Below are positions 57,565-64,000 of a stretch of DNA of 64,000 nucleotides, piece by piece. How positions within the stretch are numbered: the first letter of the stretch is position 1; every line of letters starts with the position of its first letter. The notes under the pieces are model-generated. The model was not told the origin of the DNA. It ran no database searches and saw only the letters and a program-made list of their open reading frames with translations. A program made the translations under genes and the position numbers. The stretch covers positions 1,116,001 to 1,180,000 of the forward strand of contig JANFOG010000012.1 of assembly GCA_024336345.1 (NCBI GenBank), given 5' to 3'. This stretch comes from Mariannaea sp. PMI_226. Lineage: Eukaryota > Ascomycota > Sordariomycetes > Hypocreales > Nectriaceae.

Positions 57565-58015
57565 CGGCCAGCTGCGGGTGGTGGGCAGTGAAGAGGGGTT
57601 GGTGGTGTGGCACCTTCGATGCAGAGCCAACAACTCGTAGCGACTCACTAGATTCTAGCCCCCAAATCTGAGACGACCCATCCATACTAGAACCGACCAC
57701 TCGTGACCAAAGTTGTTCCACTAATCATGCAATGCATCGTTATTATTATACTCCAGGTGTATTACGGCATATTGTAAATCTTTGCCTGGATGAGACGATT
57801 GCGAGGGCGTACGTGCGTGCGTGCGTGCGTGCGTGTACAGTGGTGAAATTAGTTATGTCGCCCTTCATTTTATCTTGATAGCATATCCACGCAGGCTCTC
57901 AATCGTTCAAGTGGCCTATAGTTTTGTCCCATAGTCTTCGAAGTGGATAGTTCGAGTTTGTCGTAGGTTGGGCATCGCTGCATATGCATACCGTCCCTCC
58001 AGGTGTTGGTTCTTC
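57565..58015. other. Convergent 3' region UTR4 / BMT2
   Basis: 451 bp with a GTGC tetranucleotide repeat at 57812-57836. No gene seen. Confidence 0.6.
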
Positions 58016-58903
58016 CTATCCGATCGATACCGACTGACTTGACGAACTGTTCAGGGTCATGACAAAGTTGTTTCGAGTTCGGCCTGGGTTGAGCTCCTTC
58101 TTTGAGAAAATGGGCAACTTCTTGGGAGCAGAGCCTACCCTCAACCATAAGGAGTAAGTCAATTTCTGGGTCATCTTCGTCTTCATTCGAGTATACCCAA
58201 GAACTGTCATCAGCTCATCAAATCTGTCATCTGTAAAGTACCTTGAATTCTGTACACAACTTCGTGGAAGGACAACAAAGAGCGAAGGGAAGAACTTCCC
58301 GGCAGCTCCTGATGGCGCCTCTGATGTATCTCGAAGAAAAGATAGTGTTCGTAGGAGCATCTGACCCCGGCCTTCTGCTTCAGGCACGAAATTGAGAACC
58401 AAACTGAGGGATATGATGTCGAAAAGCTCTGTCTCCTGCTTTGGCAATGGTCGATCCATAAAGTCTTGCTGCTTGATCCCAGGTTCCTGGCTGTTAAGAT
58501 CAATATGCTGCATGTCGAAGAGCCGACTCGTAGAACAAGCGTTTCGGGTGCTAAGCGCGCCAACTTCGAGCATCCTGAGCGGCCGATCTCGCTTCTTGAG
58601 TTCAGTCACAGGAAGCCATTCGAGAAGTACTTTTGAAGTATCACCTCCACGATCAACACTCTGGCCCTGTAAACTAGCCTTCTGGTACCGGTCGATCCCT
58701 CCCAATTTCGCAATCTCCTCGCTGATTTGTTCTACGGCCTTTTTGTCGTTCTTGGCCGCCGCTTGGCGGCGTTGCTTGTCCAGTTGATGGTGAGTGTTGA
58801 TGAGAGCTCGGCTGGCCTTGCGGGACATGGACCTGGAAGATTTTACAGTAGGTGGCCGACTGCTGGCTAGGCTTTTAGCCCTTGAAGGTTTTTTTGAAAC
58901 CAT
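58016..58903 (-). CDS. BMT2: 25S rRNA adenine-N1 methyltransferase (BMT2)
   Basis: A nucleolar SAM-dependent enzyme; yeast Bmt2 makes m1A in 25S rRNA. Single exon, 295 residues. The basic Ser-rich N-terminus (1-45) is followed by TSKVLLEWLP and the SAM-binding motif LRMLEVGALSTRN (about 109-121). IDLNSQEPGIKQQDFMDRPLP, then FDIISLSLVLNFVPE (the family's active-site region), FVVLPRSCVQNSRY and LGYTRMKTKMTQKLTYSLW all match the BMT2 pattern. It is transcribed away from uL23 across a 542-bp shared promoter, so a ribosomal-protein gene and an rRNA modification gene are paired head to head. Confidence 0.93.
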   Translation of the reverse strand: MVSKKPSRAKSLASSRPPTVKSSRSMSRKASRALINTHHQLDKQRRQAAAKNDKKAVEQISEEIAKLGGIDRYQKASLQGQSVDRGGDTSKVLLEWLPVTELKKRDRPLRMLEVGALSTRNACSTSRLFDMQHIDLNSQEPGIKQQDFMDRPLPKQETELFDIISLSLVLNFVPEAEGRGQMLLRTLSFLRDTSEAPSGAAGKFFPSLFVVLPRSCVQNSRYFTDDRFDELMTVLGYTRMKTKMTQKLTYSLWLRVGSAPKKLPIFSKKELNPGRTRNNFVMTLNSSSSQSVSIG

Positions 58904-59445
58904 TGTGACAAAAAGAGCACACTATGGCAACCCGATAAAAGAAGAGGAAGCCTACGTATTCTGGTTCAAGTTAGAACTTCAGGAGATTCAAAAGGGTTTG
59001 ACGGGATGGATTTTTCATACAGCGATGAGCCAATGGAACCCCAATTCTAAGACGAAATATGAATCGAGGTAGTTCCATCACGACTCAGTGAGCATCTTGT
59101 TCAAAGGGCAGCCATGGCAAGGTATCATGATGTTCTCGTAATTTAGCTTAGCTGTGCTGCCTTGTCCAATATTTCTCTGAGAGCCAACCTCGAGACAGAC
59201 GCTTACATAAGGACCCTGAACCAAGAGTTTCTTGGGAAAAGTAGTCACGTGAACAGGTAAAACCCTCAGTTGGACCAATCACAGCTGCTGTTTGGCGCAG
59301 CCCTAATCAGAAACCCACACAGATCACTAAATTTCTCTTTTGTGCCTCGAACTTTTTTTTCCTTTTCGTTTGACCTCTCTTCAACCCACGCCGACGACAA
59401 CTTCACCTAGCACATCCACGCCTTGTGCCTCAGACAATCGACAAA
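58904..59445. other. Shared divergent promoter BMT2 / uL23
   Basis: 542 bp between the starts. It contains CACGTG (59246-59251), CCAAT (59275-59279) and CCCTAATC (59301-59308), then a CT-rich leader before uL23. Confidence 0.65.
59246..59251. promoter_or_regulatory. CACGTG box in the BMT2/uL23 promoter
   Basis: It lies 195 bp upstream of the uL23 start within GTCACGTGAA, identical over ten bases to the box upstream of eL28. A CCCTAA word of the type bound by Tbf1-like factors lies about 50 bp downstream. Confidence 0.5.
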
Positions 59446-60260
59446 ATGGCCCCCACCAAGAAAGGTACGACATGAACTCGAGCTCGAGCTCGCCGTGAAT
59501 ATCGGCTGCACGCAAGAATAATAATGGAACGGATACAATGCGATCGATTATCGTCGAAGCGAGGAACTCTTCTCTGAAACTACTCGATGTCGAATATCGT
59601 CGTCTTCTTCCGCATCATGCAGCAGCAGATTTTGCGAGTTCTGAAAAAGAGCGATTGCTGATGCGTTTTGTGATATAGCCACCAAGGGATCCAAGCAGGC
59701 TCAGGCCGCTGCTAAGGCTGCCCTCAAGGGTGTAAGTGTTTTTTTTTTTTTTTTTAAATACCCTCATATCGTTGCTTCGATATCAATACTAACAACATCA
59801 TCCTATAGACCAACTCCCACAAGAAGACCAAGGTCCGCTACAGCACCACCTTCCACCGCCCCAAGACCTTGACTCTTGCCCGCGCTCCCAAGTACCCCCG
59901 TACTTCCATCCCTCACCTCCCCCGCCTCGATGAGCACAAGATCGTCATCCACCCTCTCAACACTGAGAGCGCCATGAAGAAGATGGAGGAGAACAACACC
60001 CTTGTCTTCATCGTCGACGTCAAGGCCAACAAGGCCCAGATCAAGCTCGCTCTTAAGAAGCTGTATGACATCGACACTGTTAAGATCAACACTCTCATCC
60101 GGTATGTACCTCGAATGTTTGAGAATTATCCTTGGAGAAGAGAGAATTGTGTGAATTAACCTATCCCCTCAGCCCCGATGGTTCCAAGAAGGCCTACGCC
60201 CGCCTCACCCCTGATGTCGATGCTCTCGACATTGCCGCCAACAAGCTCTCCCTCGTCTAA
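59446..60260 (+). CDS. RPL25: 60S ribosomal protein uL23 (L25/L23a)
   Basis: Large-subunit protein at the exit tunnel, docking site for SRP and nascent-chain factors. Four exons, 59446..59464, 59679..59731, 59809..60101 and 60173..60260, give 150 residues. The first exon codes only MAPTKK plus one base. A Lys/Ala-rich N-terminal extension (1-35) is followed by the conserved core: [37 protein letters not shown] and [20 protein letters not shown], then the segment [24 protein letters not shown] and an end in AANKLSLV. The 214-bp first intron is long compared with the other introns of the gene, a common pattern in fungal ribosomal genes. Divergent from BMT2. Confidence 0.96.
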
Positions 60261-60934
60261 GGTTGTTTGCTTTGGCTGGCTGTGATTTGGCGTGTCTTTG
60301 GGTTGGATTTGTCTGCTGAAAAATGCACGGCTTTGGGCATCGGAAAAAGGCGCAATTTATAAACTTGTCGTTTGAGAGTCAAAATGATAATGAAATCAAG
60401 ACCGCCCAGTCACGAACGAAACTACATTTTGCTTGCCGCTGTTAAGTGATGTCGTATATGTGTGCGTAACTTTTTGACGACGTATTGTGTGTGTGCTTAT
60501 ATGTGTCCCTGTATCTATTAACTTGGACAATCAAATTGTTCTGCGCACGAATAATGATGAGGTACTATCATTATGTTTTAATATATGAGAGTAGTTAGCA
60601 TAATCATTGCTCCTCATTCCCAATTCCTGGGGGTTGTAGTAACTAATGTACACGGCCGAAATACGCTACATAGCCGACCACGACATGTGGCCGACTAGAG
60701 GTTCCCCTAACATATTGGGGGCGGCAATTTTGTGATCTCTGATGATGGGATGTTCTATTCCGTAATTCCTCCCGTCTAAATTGTGCAACCCCATGTCTCG
60801 CACCCGCACAGCCTTCGAGGCCATGCCATGGAAGCATCCTCGAGAGAGGACCGTTTACCTAGCGGAACTTTGGTCGATTCGGAGGAGAAAAATCTGGCAA
60901 CGGCGGGCGGAGTTGATTATGTCGCTAAATGGCC
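60261..60934. other. Convergent 3' region uL23 / TIM8
   Basis: 674 bp holding 3' untranslated ends. No gene seen. Confidence 0.6.
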
Positions 60935-61337
60935 TTAAGAGGAGGTGCGCATGTTGTTGAGGTGCTTCATCGTCAAAAAGTTCATGTCGAGGAATCGATC
61001 GACGCAGTTCGCAAGGCATCCCTCCTCAGATCGGTCGAGCTTGGAGTTCTTGATGTTGCCCGTAATGCACTTTGCCCAGCAGACCTGGGTCAGGCTATGA
61101 GTCTCTATAAAATTTACAACCCAGTCGGTTAGCATGATGCGGCAATATCACGAAGACTTCCCGAAGACGCAAAAAGAACTGAAAAAAAAAGGGTCAACTG
61201 AACAGGAGCCCGATAGACATACGGCTCTGAATCTGCGAACGCTGCTGCTCGTTGGCGAGGAATTGGCGCAGCTCAGCCTTGTCAGCCTCATTCAGCTTAT
61301 CAAGGTCGGCATTGGCGAGGTTGATGGAGGAGCTCAT
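60935..61337 (-). CDS. TIM8: Mitochondrial intermembrane-space chaperone Tim8
   Basis: A small Tim chaperone that, with Tim13, guides membrane proteins such as Tim23 across the intermembrane space. Two exons, complement 60935..61104 and 61223..61337 (118-bp intron), give 94 residues. The N-terminus [15 protein letters not shown] and helix [22 protein letters not shown] precede the twin CX3C motif: Cys47-X3-Cys51 and Cys68-X3-Cys72, spaced by 16 residues, as required for the two disulfides. The acceptor at 61105 was chosen over a later AG because it restores [12 protein letters not shown] in frame. The Cys pattern and [10 protein letters not shown] / [11 protein letters not shown] support Tim8 over Tim9, 10 or 13. 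Confidence 0.93.
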
Positions 61338-62038
61338 TGTTACGACGGTATAGAGAAGGAAAATGGAGAATTTCGACGGGGTAGGCTGGGTTGCTTTGTG
61401 AGGATTTGTGCCGGGCAAGATTTTAGCTACGCTGAAGGATCTAGGTGAGTTGCAGAACCGGAGCACGATGAGTGGTGGGGGACTAACCAATAGAGCGACG
61501 AGTAATGGGCGGAGAGCGACCCACTTTGGACAGGCCATCTCAATTTCGAGAAACAGCAGGATGCAGCCTCGACGGGCGCCTTCCCTTATCCCATGATACC
61601 TCATCCAACTGGGGTATATACAGTAAGTACCTGGTTCTTGTGTCATCGCATCACAGTAGTGACTGCATCTACAAGGCAGGACTCTTCATTCATCATTCTG
61701 ATTGCCAGTCTCGAGGGAACTCAGACCTTTCAATGATGCATCATTAGTCTTCTTTTCTTTTCTTGTCATTGTCAATACTAACACAGCCGCTGCTGGTTAC
61801 ACCCAGCATGGGTCCATGCCTCACATCTGCAACTGTGGAATCAGATGAGAATGTACAAACCCTAGTCTATTTATACTATGAAAATCAAAACGAGAGATAG
61901 ACATATAAGAAGAAAGGTGATTATTCTGAAGAAGAGGAGCCTGGTGACAACCAGTGGGCTTGGCGAGTTGTAGATTAGCAAACACCGCCAATTCCCCCGC
62001 CCTTCCCCCTTGGTGAGCAAACACGTCGGCGACAACAT
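61338..62038. other. TIM8 promoter and 3' region of the CorA-type gene
   Basis: 701 bp. Nothing recognised beyond the untranslated ends. Confidence 0.6.
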
Positions 62039-63938
62039 CTAAATCCAACGCATCCTACGAGCAACACTCAAAATGATGGCACACATCAAAGCCATAAATC
62101 CGACAATCCCAAAGAAAGGTCCGAGGTTGGTAACATCCCTGAATGGGACAGCCACGTTCATTCCAAACAGACCACTAACAAGGTTAAGTGGAACAAGAAC
62201 GGAGGCCAAGAATGTAATCTTGCTCAGAACTTGATTGGTTTCTGTCCCCTGAGAGATACTGTTGATAGATAGAGTAGCCAGGTAGTTACTGTGCGACCTC
62301 GACAGGATCTTTTCAAAGTGACCCAAATTTGTAGCCATGGTCACGACGTGATCCTGAATGTCACCCAAGTATAGGCCAATGTCCATCCGAGGCGTCACCT
62401 TGTAATTTTCATTACAGCGCTTGGTAAAACCTCGTAGAATATCTGCCTTGCCACCGAGCAGTCGAAGCAAAGCCATACAGTTCTTGCGTACCCGGCCGAT
62501 GGACCGAAGGAACGAGTTTGAATCGTCTTCGCGCATGACGAATACTTCATCCTCAATGGCATCCGCCTCAAGCTCGATTTGGCGAATTGGAGGCCCAAAA
62601 GAGTCCACAATGTCGTCGCTATTGCTGTAAGTCAGTCTATATTTGGGCAAGTAGGAGTGTTGTTTCCTCAACCTACATTAAAGCATAGCAAATCCAGTCG
62701 CTACTCAGAGAGACGTAGTCCTTCAAGGCAGTAATTCGCTTGCGAACTTGAGTGGCATGTGAGTTCGGGGCAAAGCTGAAGCTGAGAGTACCCTCTCGGA
62801 ACACAATGACGTAGATGTTGAAAGGCTCATACTCAATACCATCAGGCTCCTGTACGACATGGAAGGAACGAAAACAGGTAAAGTAATACGCGGGGAAGAG
62901 CTCAATCTTCTCTCGGGCTTCCTGGGTAACAATATCCTCGATGGTCAAGGGATGAATGCCAAAGGCCTTGCAAATGGCCGATACTTCCTCCCTAGTAGCC
63001 GAGGTAATGTTCAACCACCAAACGCCATCCTCTTCATCCTCGGGCAGTTCAAACAGTCCCCGAATGTCTTCGCCTGGAAGAACGAGGTCTCCAAGCTCAG
63101 GAGCATGAATTGTTGACTCCCAAGCGGAGGAGAAGAAGCTGAAGCGGTTGCTATCCACTGGGGGAACCTGTGCCTTCGGGGTGGGCTTCTCGGGGGTTGA
63201 TTCAGACGTTTTCTCGCGCGCCATCGAATCTTCGGAAGGCATGTCCAAGATATCACCATCAATTGTCGCTACCTGAGTAGGACGAGAGTCGGAGGTCTGA
63301 GTGCGCAAATCATCAAAACTATGAGAAACTGAGTGTTCATGGCTTGCGACGCGAGCAGCTTCTTCGGCTTGTTCTTGAATGAACTCCTCGAGATATTCGA
63401 AATCGATTTCCAGCTGGTCCTTGCGGCGGGTCGGTTTGGGAGGGAAGCATACGTCTTCCTCGGCAGTCTTATTGGTGACGAAGCTTGCTGCATCATCATT
63501 GATGGTACGGGGCCTACTACGAAAGCTGCGCTTGCTCGAGATGGACATGGCACGGTTCAAGCCATCATCAATCTCTGGTCGCGACTCGGAAAAGGACATT
63601 TCACGCTCCCGACGACGAGCAGCGGCAAAAGCCTTGACTGAGTTAGGTGGCGAGATAGATCTTCCATCTGAAGAGTCAATCGTTGGACGACGGTTGCGAC
63701 GGGCGGTAGGTGAAAGATCTCCAGCCTCTTCATCGATAACGGCCTCCTCGAAATCACGAACCCGAATACCTGGTGTGTTTTGCTCGTTTTCAATTTGTCG
63801 GGAGCCGTACAGGCTATCAAAAGTGCCGCGACGAGGACGTTCTTGTCTCTGGGCCGACACAACCTGGTGTCGATGGTCGTCGAGCTCGGGCATCGGAGTC
63901 GAGTAGGGAGGAGGAGTAGCCTCTTCGTGGTCAGACAT
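62039..63938 (-). CDS. CorA-family Mg2+ transporter, Alr/Mnr2 type
   Basis: A divalent-cation (Mg2+) channel of the CorA superfamily. Two exons, complement 62039..62618 and 62677..63938 (58-bp intron), give 613 residues. The long hydrophilic N-terminus (1-250) is rich in Arg/Ser and acidic residues. The CorA core begins near WWLNITSATREEVSAICKAFGIHPLTIEDI, with a long stalk helix, two C-terminal membrane segments (about 555-575 and 588-605) and the essential GMN motif at 573-575 (LFGMNVAVPF). The second of two acceptors six bases apart was chosen because it restores ALIDDIVDSF. A long N-terminus fits either plasma-membrane Alr1 or vacuolar Mnr2; sequence alone does not decide. Confidence 0.93.
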
Positions 63939-64000
63939 TGTGATGGTTTTTCCTTGAAGCCAAGTCTTTTTTCGATATTTCTTTGAAGATAGCGTCCGTA

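Overview
The window looks like nuclear chromosomal DNA from a filamentous ascomycete, most likely a Sordariomycete and probably Hypocreales. The evidence is short GT-AG introns of mostly 50-100 bp, C/G-rich third codon positions in the clear genes, compact 400-800 bp gaps between many neighbours, and protein families restricted to or typical of filamentous fungi (DUF2015, a 623-residue Tup1, the UPF0642/DUF2423 protein). The genus is not identified. I saw no transposon coding sequence, tRNA, 5S rRNA or CRISPR array.

Layout. 1-14.1 kb: 3' part of a condensin subunit gene (CND3/YCG1), GPI7/LAS21 (GPI anchor ethanolamine-phosphate transferase), a small UPF0642 nucleolar-type protein, a SIZ/PIAS SUMO E3 ligase, bifunctional ADE5,7 (purine synthesis) and the TRAPP subunit TRS33. 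14.5-16.0 kb: intron-rich malate dehydrogenase. 16.0-21.3 kb: gene desert 1. 21.3-26.0 kb: ribosomal protein eL28, a DUF2015 membrane protein and ERG3 (C-5 sterol desaturase). 26.0-34.5 kb: desert 2, between divergent ERG3 and TUP1. 34.5-42.7 kb: TUP1 corepressor, an RMP1-type RNase MRP subunit and an AVT1-type vacuolar amino acid transporter. 42.7-45.4 kb: an unusually long convergent gap. 45.4-47.3 kb: a Ran1/Sks1/Vhs1-type kinase. 47.3-56.2 kb: desert 3. 56.2-64.0 kb: enolase-phosphatase (methionine salvage), BMT2 (25S rRNA methyltransferase) divergent from ribosomal protein uL23, TIM8 and a CorA/Mnr2-type Mg2+ transporter.

The genes are single-copy housekeeping and regulatory genes, not a metabolic cluster. 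One functional grouping stands out: BMT2 and uL23 share a 542-bp divergent promoter, and the uL23 and eL28 promoters carry the same 10-bp word around CACGTG. About 22.5 kb lies in three deserts. Two of them lie upstream of regulatory genes (TUP1 and the kinase), and they contain microsatellites, recurring short palindromes, a few open frames without fungal codon bias, and clustered transcription-factor-like sites. I found no convincing new multi-gene system. The best leads are a strong G-quadruplex motif upstream of malate dehydrogenase, a CRE-like site cluster with no gene beside it, upstream ORFs in the TUP1 leader, and two 302-codon orphan frames.

All exon boundaries were read by hand from splice signals, and each gene model was checked to keep frame and total a multiple of three. 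Transcript data are needed to confirm them.
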